DNA from: an uncultured Lachnospiraceae bacterium
GTDB taxonomy: Bacteria > Bacillota > Clostridia > Lachnospirales > Lachnospiraceae
DNA length: 52,511 nt
NCBI GenBank assembly: GCA_947650005.1
Contig: CANSTU010000016.1
Coordinates: 1-52,511 of the forward strand
Reading direction: 5' to 3'
The position numbers and the translations under genes are program-made. Below are positions 34,789-43,398 of this stretch, piece by piece (within the stretch, counting starts at the first letter, position 1; every line of letters begins with the position of its first letter). Under the pieces are notes generated by a model. It made no database searches. It was not told the DNA's origin and worked only from the letters and a program-made list of their open reading frames with translations.

Positions 34789-34965
34789 AAATAACAGTCA
34801 ATAATCTATATAATAAATCTATAAATAATAAATATGACGAAGATTATAGTACTATGTCTTGGTCGTAATGTTTATTTAAGTTGACACAATGTCTATAAGA
34901 ATCGTCAAAATAGAAGGACGAAAAAGAGCATTTGGGGACAAAAAGTGTCAAATGAAAGCGGTATT

Positions 34966-34984
34966 GATACAATTATATTGTATT
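34966..34984. promoter_or_regulatory. Operator-like inverted repeat, GATACA-N7-TGTATT
   Basis: GATACA (34966-34971), 7 nt, then TGTATT (34979-34984); the core ATACAAT/ATTGTAT is a perfect palindrome. The octamer GTATTGAT flanks it on one side and is repeated at the other. The same half-sites and spacing occur at 41577-41595 beside the ArsR-type regulator gene. It lies about 70 nt before the binding-protein start, downstream of the consensus promoter, where a bound repressor could act as a roadblock. Confidence 0.5.
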
Positions 34985-35052
34985 GATCAAAATCAGGATG
35001 CAGGATTCTCAGGAAGGGTTTTGCATCGAACATCAAAAAGGAGGAGATTTGT

Positions 35053-36447
35053 ATGAAGAGGAAGATTGTTGCTCTTGTCATGGCTGCAGTGCTTGCATCG
35101 TCTCTTGCGGCTTGTGGAGGAAATTCCAGTTCTTCTGGTTCTTCTGAGTCACAGGCGCCGGCGGAGTCCGAAGCAGTATCTGAAGCTAGTGAAGAGGAGG
35201 CTCCCGTTGAAAATGAGGAGGGGGGGGATAATGAGGAAGCATCCAGTGATGTGGCAGGAGCTACCCTGGAGATCGCTGTTACATATACCGGCGACCAACT
35301 TGCGACTTTCAACGGACTGGTGGATAAGTTCGAAGCGGAAAGCGGTGTGACCGTGAACGTAGCGGAGTATGGCGATGATTACGAAGCTACCCTGAAGACC
35401 CGTATGGCGGCCAATGAGATGCCTGATATCTGGCAGACACATGGCTGGTCCATCCTTCGTTACAAAGAATATCTGATGGATCTGAGGAATGAGTCTTGGG
35501 TGGCGGATCTGGACGAATCCGCGCTGGGCGTTATTCAGGATTCTGACGGTTCTATCTATGTCATGATGATATCCGAGCTGATTAACGCGACTCTGGTAAA
35601 CCTGGATGTCTGCGAAGCCGCAGGGGTAGATCCTTATACGATTAATACATATGACGATCTGACCGCTGCCTGTGAGAAGATCAAAGCTGCTGGATATACT
35701 CCTTTCGGTATGAATTCCAATCCTGGTCTGATGACCAACTATGCAGGAACCTTCGTGACCTATAAAGGAGAGATGGCAGAAGACGGTGCGGCTCAGCTGG
35801 ACGGCACTTGGGATTGGGAGTCCTATAAGAACTCTCTAATCAAGACCATGGCTGACTGGATCAACAAAGGCTACTTCTATGAAGATATCCTGACCATGGA
35901 TGCAAATGCATTGGCCGAGAGATTTGCAGACGGCAAGTCCGCTTTCATCCTGGGCAATGACCCTGGCATCATCGTTACCGCACAGACCCTGAATCCCGAT
36001 GTGAAGATGGCATTCCTTCCTTCCTTTGCTTCCACCGAAAACGGTGTGCAGCACGTGGCAGTGGGTGAAGGCGATGCTTTCGGTATCTGGAAGGACACTT
36101 CCAACGAAGCCGCTGCAAAGGCGTTCCTTGCATTCTTCGCTAAAGCCGAGATTGCAAATGAGATGAACCAGGCTACCGGTAAGGTTGCTGCTCTGAAATC
36201 CTGCATGGAGATCGATGATGGCATGGGCCAGCAGACCTTCCAGGAAATGAAAGATAAGTGCGCGGATCGCGAGATTTTCTATGATAACTTCTGGGATAGG
36301 AAGTATATGCCTTCCGGAATGTGGCCGATCGCCGGCAATGCCTCCAACATGCTGTTTGAGGATGCCAGTGAAGCGGGACAGGAAGCCACCGTGGAGTACA
36401 TGAAAGAGAACTATGTGGATCTTTACGAAGCGGCACAGGAAGGTTGA
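35053..36447 (+). CDS. Sugar ABC transporter substrate-binding lipoprotein
   Basis: 464 residues. The N-terminus is a type II signal peptide (MKRKIVALVMAAVLASSL) with lipobox LAAC and Cys21, so a lipid-anchored binding protein on the outer face of the membrane. A Ser/Glu-rich linker (22-70) is followed by a bacterial extracellular solute-binding domain of family 1, the type used for oligosaccharides. AAGGAGG lies before the ATG. It is the first gene of an operon with two permeases and a GH43 enzyme. No ATPase gene is in the cluster; such importers usually share an MsmK-like ATPase encoded elsewhere. Confidence 0.93.
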   Translation: MKRKIVALVMAAVLASSLAACGGNSSSSGSSESQAPAESEAVSEASEEEAPVENEEGGDNEEASSDVAGATLEIAVTYTGDQLATFNGLVDKFEAESGVTVNVAEYGDDYEATLKTRMAANEMPDIWQTHGWSILRYKEYLMDLRNESWVADLDESALGVIQDSDGSIYVMMISELINATLVNLDVCEAAGVDPYTINTYDDLTAACEKIKAAGYTPFGMNSNPGLMTNYAGTFVTYKGEMAEDGAAQLDGTWDWESYKNSLIKTMADWINKGYFYEDILTMDANALAERFADGKSAFILGNDPGIIVTAQTLNPDVKMAFLPSFASTENGVQHVAVGEGDAFGIWKDTSNEAAAKAFLAFFAKAEIANEMNQATGKVAALKSCMEIDDGMGQQTFQEMKDKCADREIFYDNFWDRKYMPSGMWPIAGNASNMLFEDASEAGQEATVEYMKENYVDLYEAAQEG

Positions 36448-36465
36448 GTATATTCTTTCGTGATC

Positions 36466-36504
36466 AAAAAGAGGTGGGGTGGCTTCGCCGCCTCACCTCT
36501 TTTC
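36466..36504 (+). terminator. Attenuator hairpin between binding protein and permease genes
   Basis: AAAGAGGTGGGGTGGC pairs with GCCGCCTCACCTCTTTT (wobble or mismatch at two positions) around a CTTCG-type loop, ending in TTTT. Such hairpins let the binding protein be made in excess of the permeases. Confidence 0.75.
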
Positions 36505-36598
36505 TATCATGGGAAGATAGGGCGGCACGGCCTGTCCGGGCTGTAAGAAGGATTTTTATGGGGCTTAATAAATATATTTGAGATAAGGGGGTACTGAT

Positions 36599-37468
36599 TT
36601 GAAGAAAAGAAAGAGGATATATCTTGCTCTGACTGTTCCTGCAATCATACTGATGCTTTGGTTCATCGGTGCTCCGCTGGCAAACGGTCTGAGGTTATCG
36701 TTCTTCAAATGGAATGGTTATTCACAGAAGATGAAGTTCATTGGGATAGATAACTTTACCAAAATGTTTTCCGATGATGTATTCTGGAGTTCTACCAGAA
36801 ATACAATGATTTACGGCTTTGGTTCTACCCTGCTGCAGAATATCCTGGGTCTTTCCACGGCGTTGTTCCTTAATAAGGTCTTCAAAGGCAGGAACGGCGT
36901 ACGGGTGATCCTTTACATGCCTATCATGATATCTGGATTTATCATGGGCCAGATCCTGCGTTTCTTCGTGGATCTGGACAACGGCGTATTTAACGAGATC
37001 CTGGGCTGGTTTGGGGTCTCTCCGATCTACTGGATGGAGACCGGACTTTCCGCAACAATTATCATCACGCTGGCAAATTCCTGGCAGTATATGGGACTGT
37101 GTATGCTGATCTATTTGGCGGGCCTGCAGAATATTCCGGCCATGTATAAGGAAGCGGCCAGGCTGGATGGAGCCAACCGTTGGCAGGAATTTATGCGTGT
37201 CACGATTCCGCTGCTGATCCCTTCTATCACAACAGCTGTTGTGACCAATCTGATCGGTGGTTTTAAGATGTACGAGGTGATCGTGGCTATGTCCGGCGGT
37301 GGGCCTAACAGGAGGTCCATGTCCCTGTCCTATTATATCCAGATGCTGTATTTCAACGATGAGAAGGCCGGATATGCATCCGCGGTGGGCGTTATTATGT
37401 TCTTTATGATTATGATCATCACGCTGCCGATCAATGCATGGCTCAGAAAGAGGGAGGTGGAGTATTAA
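36599..37468 (+). CDS. Sugar ABC transporter permease (MalF-like)
   Basis: 289-residue inner-membrane permease with six hydrophobic segments. The EAA loop that docks the ATPase reads EAARLDGANRWQEFMRVTIP near residues 185-204. It belongs to the MalF/UgpA (CUT1) branch that handles oligosaccharides. Translation probably starts at a TTG (36599) with AAGGGGG at 8 nt; there is no early in-frame ATG. The stop codon overlaps the next gene's ATG by one base (TAATG), so the two permeases are translationally coupled. Confidence 0.92.
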   Translation: MKKRKRIYLALTVPAIILMLWFIGAPLANGLRLSFFKWNGYSQKMKFIGIDNFTKMFSDDVFWSSTRNTMIYGFGSTLLQNILGLSTALFLNKVFKGRNGVRVILYMPIMISGFIMGQILRFFVDLDNGVFNEILGWFGVSPIYWMETGLSATIIITLANSWQYMGLCMLIYLAGLQNIPAMYKEAARLDGANRWQEFMRVTIPLLIPSITTAVVTNLIGGFKMYEVIVAMSGGGPNRRSMSLSYYIQMLYFNDEKAGYASAVGVIMFFMIMIITLPINAWLRKREVEY

Positions 37469-38316
37469 TGGAAAAGGTCAAAACGAGCAAAGGCCCCAAT
37501 ACCCATTCCACCTGGTGGTGTTATATCGTGGCGGCAGTACTGGTGCTGGTCTATATGCTGCCCATTTATATCATGCTGATTCGTTCTTTTAAGACTCTGC
37601 AGGATTTTGCCCACAACCTCGCGTTTCCTGAAGTATGGTATTTTGGTAATTACCAGAATGTGTTTGCAGCAGGAGATATATGGATCGGTTTCAAGAATTC
37701 ATTGATCCTGTGCGTGGAAACCGTAGTTTTAGAGATTATTGTGGCGGCAATGGCCGCTTATGGTGTCGCCAGGAGTAGTGGCGCAGTGAACAATGCGATC
37801 CGTAAGATCAACATGTTGGTCATGATGATTCCTGGTATCGCCCTGTTGGTGGGTACTTATTCCCTGATGGTTAAGATGGGATTGAGCAATACCCTGACCG
37901 GCCTGGCCCTGCTGTCTGCGGCGGGCGGTATCCCGGCTACCATGTTCATGTATGTGAACTTCATCATCTCCATTCCGGTGGCCCTGGATGAGGCGGCTGC
38001 AATCGACGGCGCTGGCGTGATACGCACCTTCCTGACGATCATCATGCCGCAGTTGAAGGCAGTAACGGTAACTCGTATCATCATGGCGGCAACGGGTTCC
38101 TGGAACAACTACCTGATGCCCATGTTTTTACTACAGGATAAATCCAAATTCACCATTATCCTGGTGATCAAAGCGGCATTCAGCCGCGGCAACAGTGCAG
38201 GAGATATGCCAAAGGCCTGCGCAACCTGTGCTCTAGGCCTGCTTCCGGTTATTGTGATGTATCTATTCCTACAGAGGTATATCATCGAAGGCCAAATCGA
38301 TAGTTCCGTAAAATAG
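37468..38316 (+). CDS. Sugar ABC transporter permease (MalG-like)
   Basis: 282 residues with six membrane segments and an EAA loop, DEAAAIDGAGVIRTFLTIIM, typical of MalG/UgpE permeases. With the preceding MalF-like gene it forms the heterodimeric channel. The ATG at 37468 has GGGAGGTGG at 7 nt; an upstream in-frame ATG (37438) lies inside the first permease gene. The gap to the GH43 gene is about 108 nt with no clear terminator, so co-transcription is likely. Confidence 0.92.
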   Translation: MEKVKTSKGPNTHSTWWCYIVAAVLVLVYMLPIYIMLIRSFKTLQDFAHNLAFPEVWYFGNYQNVFAAGDIWIGFKNSLILCVETVVLEIIVAAMAAYGVARSSGAVNNAIRKINMLVMMIPGIALLVGTYSLMVKMGLSNTLTGLALLSAAGGIPATMFMYVNFIISIPVALDEAAAIDGAGVIRTFLTIIMPQLKAVTVTRIIMAATGSWNNYLMPMFLLQDKSKFTIILVIKAAFSRGNSAGDMPKACATCALGLLPVIVMYLFLQRYIIEGQIDSSVK

Positions 38317-38424
38317 GCGGAATCTGCGAAAGTTATGTTATGCAAGCATAGAAAGACTATTGCAGAAAGTATGCTGACAGCAGGGTAAAAAGAAATTTAT
38401 AATTATTAGAGGGGATCAAGACAC

Positions 38425-39360
38425 ATGAAACTGTATAAACGTAAACCGAATGATACAGCTCCGCTCGGTCAGGCGGATCCGTATATGATCAAGGCGGACG
38501 ATGGAAGATACTATATCTATGCCACCGGATCCAATGGGCCTTCGCTCTTTTCCAGCGACAGTTTGTTAGACGGTTGGGAATATGAGGGGATCTGTCTCGA
38601 TATGACCGGCCAGAAAAACTGCTGGGCTCCTTGTGTGATCCAGATGGACGGTAAATACTATATGTATTATTCCAGCAGGGATCTGGATTCAGAGGATGAA
38701 CATGGACATACCATGCGCGTTGCTGTGGCGGATTCGCCTCATGGACCTTTCAAGACGATCAAGAAGCTGATGCCGCCCTTTTCCATTGATCCTCATGTTG
38801 TGGTGAATGGTTCCGGGATCTATCATTTCTATTGTCAGAATATCTATGAAGCAGAGCGTGTGGGCACTCATATTTACTGCGACAGGATGACGGATCCTCT
38901 TACCATGGAAGGAAAGCCGGTCTGTGTGGTACGTCCCACTTTGGATGAAGAAATCTATATGCGGGATCGCTTTAAAGAAGGGGAAGACTGGCATACGGTG
39001 GAAGGAGCATTTTATTTCCACGTGGGCCAGACCCATTTCCTGATGTTCTCCGGCGCCAACCATACGAATCCTACGTATTTCATCGGGTACTGTGTGGCCC
39101 ACGGCCCGGAGGATGCGGATCTGCGGACGTTGGATTGGAAGAAATATCCGGATGAGAATACCTATGCTCCTCTGCTGTGCAATACAGACTGGATCGAGGG
39201 GATGGGACATAACAGTGTGATCTTTGACGGAGGCAAGTGTTATATTGTCTATCATGGAAGGGATATGGGAGATGTAAATCTATCCGAAGATGCCCGTTCC
39301 GCTAGAATTGACGAGATGATGATAGACGGGGATGTGCTGAAGGTAGAACTTACGAAATAA
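38425..39360 (+). CDS. GH43 family glycoside hydrolase
   Basis: 311-residue five-bladed beta-propeller of family 43 (beta-xylosidases, alpha-L-arabinofuranosidases, exo-galactanases). The three catalytic acids are visible: base Asp18 in QADPYM, pKa modulator Asp122 in SIDPHV, and acid Glu193 in TVEGAFYF. It has no signal peptide and no C-terminal sandwich domain, so it probably acts in the cytoplasm on short imported oligosaccharides. Position after the ABC permeases supports this. Substrate specificity cannot be read from sequence alone. Confidence 0.88.
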   Translation: MKLYKRKPNDTAPLGQADPYMIKADDGRYYIYATGSNGPSLFSSDSLLDGWEYEGICLDMTGQKNCWAPCVIQMDGKYYMYYSSRDLDSEDEHGHTMRVAVADSPHGPFKTIKKLMPPFSIDPHVVVNGSGIYHFYCQNIYEAERVGTHIYCDRMTDPLTMEGKPVCVVRPTLDEEIYMRDRFKEGEDWHTVEGAFYFHVGQTHFLMFSGANHTNPTYFIGYCVAHGPEDADLRTLDWKKYPDENTYAPLLCNTDWIEGMGHNSVIFDGGKCYIVYHGRDMGDVNLSEDARSARIDEMMIDGDVLKVELTK

Positions 39361-39450
39361 AGGAAAAGGGATTCTATGAATCGCCTTGAGGATTCAACAA
39401 ATCGCCTTAAGGATTTGATCATCCTATCGGGGATCTGTTGATTCTCTATA

Positions 39451-39506
39451 AAAAAAGAAGGGTTGTCATCGTCGCCAGGTTAACAGATGATGAACCCTTC
39501 TTTCTT
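39451..39506. terminator. Bidirectional terminator between GH43 and DUF624 genes
   Basis: AAAGAAGGGTT-GTCATC (39455-39470) pairs with GATGATG-AACCCTTCTTT (39486-39504), with an A-run before and T-rich sequence after. Upstream (39375-39420) the segment AATCGCCTTRAGGATT occurs twice in tandem, each able to fold; its role is unknown. Confidence 0.75.
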
Positions 39507-39545
39507 ATATTTCTGTCGGGATAGGTGTATCAGTTTTCTGCCGCT

Positions 39546-40223
39546 TCAGGAGTTCTCTTCTTGTTTGGCACCCTTTCCGGAAAAGGGAAGGTCTTCCCGA
39601 TGAAGCACGTCTGTATTCCAGTCATCCTCAAACCGGATATATCGGGAAAACAGGGGCTCTTGGATCAGTGAGCCAAAGAAGGAGAAACCGGAAGGGAGGA
39701 TGAACAGGAGGGGAAGATAGTACATCGCTGCCTCCATTGCAAAGAGGAGCATACATAGGAGAAGGATATTGCGGAAGAGATGACGGAAGCTGAGCCGGCT
39801 GACGACGGTGAACAGTTCCCGCCTGCTTAAGTTGAATCGGCCGACCAGGGCAAAGGTATGGAGGAACGCAACCGCAGACAGCAGGAGCAAGATCATGGAA
39901 AGCATCACATAAGATGATGCCAAGATGCTGTCAGTATCTTCCCAGAACACAAGACAGGCGGCGCCCAAAGCGCCGAAGACGGCAAGATAGAGAAGGGTCG
40001 GCGCCAGGGTTTGCTTCAGGTTGGAGCGAAAAGACGCAGTAAAGGTGGAAAAGGCATAGCCCCTGTCCTGTCGGATTACCTTGACGATGGTGTGATATAA
40101 AGCTGCGCTGGAAGCGCCGATGGTGATGAGGGGCAGGCTGCAGACGCACCAGAGGACGCTGAGGATTACCATATCGGCGATTCGGTTGACGATGGAAACA
40201 AACGTACCTTCTTGTCGGAACAT
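39546..40223 (-). CDS. DUF624 (YesL-like) membrane protein
   Basis: 225 residues with five hydrophobic segments and the YesL/DUF624 pattern: VNRIADMVILSVLWCVCSLP at the N-terminus and RGYAFSTFTASFRSNLKQTL after TM2. YesL-type genes are almost always beside ABC importers for plant or host glycans in Bacillota. Their role is unproven, probably assisting the transporter or its regulation. The ATG at 40223 has AAAGGA at about 6 nt. It converges with the GH43 gene and lies downstream of the ArsR-type gene on the same strand, 278 nt away. Confidence 0.85.
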   Translation of the reverse strand: MFRQEGTFVSIVNRIADMVILSVLWCVCSLPLITIGASSAALYHTIVKVIRQDRGYAFSTFTASFRSNLKQTLAPTLLYLAVFGALGAACLVFWEDTDSILASSYVMLSMILLLLSAVAFLHTFALVGRFNLSRRELFTVVSRLSFRHLFRNILLLCMLLFAMEAAMYYLPLLFILPSGFSFFGSLIQEPLFSRYIRFEDDWNTDVLHREDLPFSGKGAKQEENS

Positions 40224-40500
40224 GTGGGATCCTTTCTAAGCGCTAGGCGCTTTAACTATTTGTTTGATTGCTCAGCATATATAGATCGCTAAGCGCTATC
40301 TGTAACGCGCTGTGCAGTATGTCGGATGCGGATTACGTAACGAGTTATGCAGCGCGCCAGTATGACGGATATGGATGATGCAACAAGGTATACGGCGTGC
40401 CTACCGTGTATCGGATGCGGATTACACCGAGGTACGCAATCCGCTCTGCTTGTGCGTCAAACGGCGCAAGGAAGACGCCGCATGGCAGGCATGCAGGAAG
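40224..40500. repeat. Region of degenerate short tandem repeats
   Basis: No gene is seen. Three imperfect units begin near 40315, 40358 and about 40405, each like GTATGWCGGATGCGGATTAC...GCAGCG (43-48 nt). Upstream, AAGCGCTAGGCGCTT (about 40239) and TCGCTAAGCGCTAT (about 40287) are small palindromes. GGCGCAAGGAAGACGCC (about 40464) forms another hairpin. The purpose is unknown; it lies between two minus-strand genes. Confidence 0.5.
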
Positions 40501-41457
40501 TTAAGCGCCAGTATTTTCATATTCTACCTTCATGACAATATCCTGGGCAAAGTCGCCGAAATGCTTTCCAAACAGATTGATACCGCCCACATGTTGGCTG
40601 TCCGGATTCACCCGGAGGATGAAAGAAAAGAAGTAATCATCCAGAAGCCTCAGGCTGTCGATGGTCTCTTCGGATATCTGCTGATTATCCATGAAGCATC
40701 CGTTGTGGGTGACGAGAATTTTCTTATATTCGCCGAATTGAGTAAGGGAATCGCTCCACCAAGAAGGATTGTAGATCCCCTTTCTTCCGCCATAATCTCC
40801 CTTGATGCGGAAGGTGGTGATATGCTTATGGTTTAGCTCAAACGTAATATCGGATGGCCAGTTATTATTATAACCAGGGGCCTCGGAGCATACCTCAAAG
40901 GAAAACTCAATCTGGGCGACCTGATCCTGCTGCAGGGTATAGTTGGAAAACTGATATTCCAGATAACCGCTGGTGAACCACAGAAGAGAGGCGTCCGTCC
41001 TGTCCTGGGAATAGAAGCCGTATGGTGTATCTTCTTGATACAGATAGGAGTCGGCTGAAGCGATGCCACAGGGTGGATGTACCTCACAGTTGCTATAGTG
41101 GCCTATGGGCATATTGACAAAGACTGGAGGCTTGTGTACGATTTTACTCATATGGGAAAAAAGATCCAGATTAATGCGGGATGTCTTGATTCCGCAGAGC
41201 TTCTGGGAGCCTCGGATCCCGGGTTTGGGTACTACGGAAATCAGATCGGCTTCCCGGAGTGTCTTGATGTGCAGGCACATGGAGGACATGGGCAGATAGA
41301 ACTGCTCCGCAAGCTCACTGATGGTCATGGCTTTGGAGACCAGGCACCGCAGGATCTCAAGCCTGGTTTCGGAGGACAGGGCTTTGCAGATGTGGGCCGT
41401 GTTCTCGATGTCGGACAGATCGAGTGTGATCTGTTGTTTTATTTTGTCATTATCCAA
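40501..41457 (-). CDS. ArsR-type winged-helix regulator with large sensor domain
   Basis: 318 residues. Residues about 18-85 form an ArsR-like winged helix (ICKALSSETRLEILRCL, then MTISELAEQFYLPMSSMCLHIKTL). No metal-binding CxC motif is seen in the alpha3 helix. The remaining 220 residues are beta-rich and probably sense a ligand, perhaps a sugar; this larger type is common in gut Clostridia near glycan genes. The start is a TTG at 41457 with GGGAGG upstream. Its own promoter and an operator-like repeat lie directly upstream. It probably controls the flanking ABC and sulfatase operons. Confidence 0.8.
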   Translation of the reverse strand: MDNDKIKQQITLDLSDIENTAHICKALSSETRLEILRCLVSKAMTISELAEQFYLPMSSMCLHIKTLREADLISVVPKPGIRGSQKLCGIKTSRINLDLFSHMSKIVHKPPVFVNMPIGHYSNCEVHPPCGIASADSYLYQEDTPYGFYSQDRTDASLLWFTSGYLEYQFSNYTLQQDQVAQIEFSFEVCSEAPGYNNNWPSDITFELNHKHITTFRIKGDYGGRKGIYNPSWWSDSLTQFGEYKKILVTHNGCFMDNQQISEETIDSLRLLDDYFFSFILRVNPDSQHVGGINLFGKHFGDFAQDIVMKVEYENTGA

Positions 41458-41541
41458 GTCCTTTGCCTCCCTTCACGGATCGATGCAGTCCGCGTGCACA
41501 TCAACTTTGGCAGAGAACGGTTCGTTCCCTGCATTACTGAG

Positions 41542-41595
41542 ATTATAGGATGGAAAGCAGATAAATGCAAGATAGTAATACATAAAAATTGTATT
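41542..41595 (-). promoter_or_regulatory. Promoter of the ArsR-type gene and adjacent operator motif
   Basis: On the minus strand TTGCAT (41570 down to 41565) and TATAAT (41547 down to 41542) are 17 nt apart. Directly upstream of the -35 is AATACA (41577-41582)-N7-TGTATT (41590-41595), matching the motif before the ABC operon in half-sites and spacing. Confidence 0.65.
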
Positions 41596-41640
41596 AAGAT
41601 TGGAGATGGCATACAAAATGCATATCATTTATTGAAATGA

Positions 41641-41668
41641 TTGAAAAAAATTAGGTAGATCATATAAT
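41641..41668 (+). promoter_or_regulatory. Promoter of the sulfatase-aldolase-kinase operon
   Basis: TTGAAA (41641-41646) and TATAAT (41663-41668) are 16 nt apart. The transcript leader is about 150 nt and includes the two-hairpin repeat. The operator motif lies 45 nt upstream of the -35. Confidence 0.65.
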
Positions 41669-41734
41669 GACCTTAAGGACAGGTACAGCGTATCTGGATG
41701 GAGAGGTGCGGGTATGGGCGGAGGTGCCGCGCTG

Positions 41735-41819
41735 CTTGCGATATACAGGGGGATATGGCTGAAAGAAGTGCGCTTTCAGTCCCTGTGACTTTGTATGCGC
41801 GCTAAAGCGTGCAGATGGG
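41735..41819 (+). repeat. Two-hairpin leader repeat, single copy before first sulfatase
   Basis: Same order as at 20208-20284: GCTTGCGATAT, GGGGGATAT, a hairpin (CTGAAAG/CTTTCAG), TCCCTGTGACTTTGTATG, a hairpin (GCGCT-AA-AGCGT with GC ends), then GCAGATGGGA. The final GGGAG is the ribosome site of the sulfatase gene (6 nt before ATG). Confidence 0.7.
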
Positions 41820-41827
41820 AGCCTAGG

Positions 41828-43288
41828 ATGAACATATTATGGATATGCACGGATCAACAGCGGTACGATACGCTGGGGTGTTATGGGAATGGATGGGTAC
41901 ATACTCCTAACCTGGACCGACTGGCAGAAGAGGGGATCCTTTTTGAACGGGCTTATTGTCAAAGTCCCGTGTGTGCGCCCAGTCGGGGAAGTTTCCTCAC
42001 AGGACGCTATCCCAGGACCTGCGGTCCCAGGCAGAACGGACAGGATATTGACGGGAAAGAGCGACTCTTTCCGAAGATGCTGGCAGACGAAGGATATTTC
42101 TGCGGACTTTCCGGAAAGCTGCACCTGTCATCATGTCACGATGAAACGGGCAGGTTGGCTGAGCCTAGAATAGACGATGGCTATCATTTTTTCAGCTGGT
42201 CCCATCATCCTCAGCCCCATGGGGGAACGAACTGGCCGACCAACGGGTATCAGCAGTTTCTGATCGGGAAGGGGAAGGACTATGTGACTCCGGATCGGGA
42301 GGACTGTCGCTATGTACAGACCGGGATGGAGGAACCGTATCATCAGACGGCCTGGTGTGTGGACGAAGCGATCCGTTTCATCGATACGGCCAGGGTATTT
42401 GGGAAGGACTGGATGTTTTCGCTCAACTGCTTTGACCCCCATCATCCCTTCGATCCGCCAAAGGAGTATCTACAGCCCTATCTGGATCGATTGGATGAGA
42501 TCCCTCTGCCTGAGTATGAGGAGGGAGAACTGAGTGATAAACCCATCTTCCAGCAGAAGGATCACGAAGGAGCCTATGATACCAAGGGATATCTGGCCTA
42601 TACCGAGATGGACGACCATGACAGGCGCATGATCAAGGCAGCCTATTGGGCCATGGTGGATCTGATCGATCATCAGGTGGGAAGGATTCTGGATTATTTG
42701 GAGAAAACGGGACTGAGGAAGGATACGCTCATCCTGTTCCATTCGGATCACGGAGAGAACCTGGGAGATCACGGCATGTATCTCAAAGGGCCATATTTCT
42801 ATGAAAATAACGTTCATGTGCCGCTGATCATGAGCTGGCCCGGGGTGATACCGGCAGGCAGGCGCAGCAGGGCATTGGTAGAACTTACGGATCTGGTGCC
42901 TACGTTGTGCGAGGCGGCCGGGATCGCCTGCTATGAAGGGGTTCAGGGCAAATCTTTCTGGAAGCTGTTAACTGGAGAGGCAGCGCTTCATGCCCATCGG
43001 GACAGCGTCTATTGCGAATACTACAACAGTAACATTAACCACCGGGAGCCTTTGGCTTTTGCCACTATGGTGAGCGACGGAAGGTATAAGCTGGTGAAGG
43101 TGCATAAGCAGCCGGGAGAGGAAGGCTGTGAAGGAGAGCTGTACGATTTGACGCAGGAGCCCTTAGAGAGAATAAACCACTACAGGGAGGAAGGCTGGAA
43201 GGATGTGAAGCTGCGCCTTTTAGAGATCATGTGTGACCGCATGGCCCAGACCTGCGACCCGCTTCCGGTGCGCAGGGCTTGCTGGTAG
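41828..43288 (+). CDS. Sulfatase (formylglycine-dependent, Cys type)
   Basis: 486-residue arylsulfatase-family enzyme that removes sulfate esters, probably from a sugar. The core signature CAPSR starts at Cys49, which must be oxidised to formylglycine by an anaerobic sulfatase-maturating enzyme; no such gene lies in the window. Metal-binding Asp-Gln (TDQQRYD, residues 8-14) and the later FHSDHGENLGDH block complete the active site. There is no signal peptide, so it acts in the cytosol on imported sulfated sugar. The ATG at 41828 has GGGAG at 6 nt supplied by the leader repeat. It heads the operon with aldolase, kinase, isomerase and MFS genes. Confidence 0.92.
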   Translation: MNILWICTDQQRYDTLGCYGNGWVHTPNLDRLAEEGILFERAYCQSPVCAPSRGSFLTGRYPRTCGPRQNGQDIDGKERLFPKMLADEGYFCGLSGKLHLSSCHDETGRLAEPRIDDGYHFFSWSHHPQPHGGTNWPTNGYQQFLIGKGKDYVTPDREDCRYVQTGMEEPYHQTAWCVDEAIRFIDTARVFGKDWMFSLNCFDPHHPFDPPKEYLQPYLDRLDEIPLPEYEEGELSDKPIFQQKDHEGAYDTKGYLAYTEMDDHDRRMIKAAYWAMVDLIDHQVGRILDYLEKTGLRKDTLILFHSDHGENLGDHGMYLKGPYFYENNVHVPLIMSWPGVIPAGRRSRALVELTDLVPTLCEAAGIACYEGVQGKSFWKLLTGEAALHAHRDSVYCEYYNSNINHREPLAFATMVSDGRYKLVKVHKQPGEEGCEGELYDLTQEPLERINHYREEGWKDVKLRLLEIMCDRMAQTCDPLPVRRACW

Positions 43289-43398
43289 AGCATGGATGTG
43301 ACGAAGCGTGTTTCCACGGGATAGGTCGGACGAAAAAGGCCGATGCCTGATAAGATTATGATGAGGAGTGCCGAAGACGGCAGAAAGGAAGGTATGAT

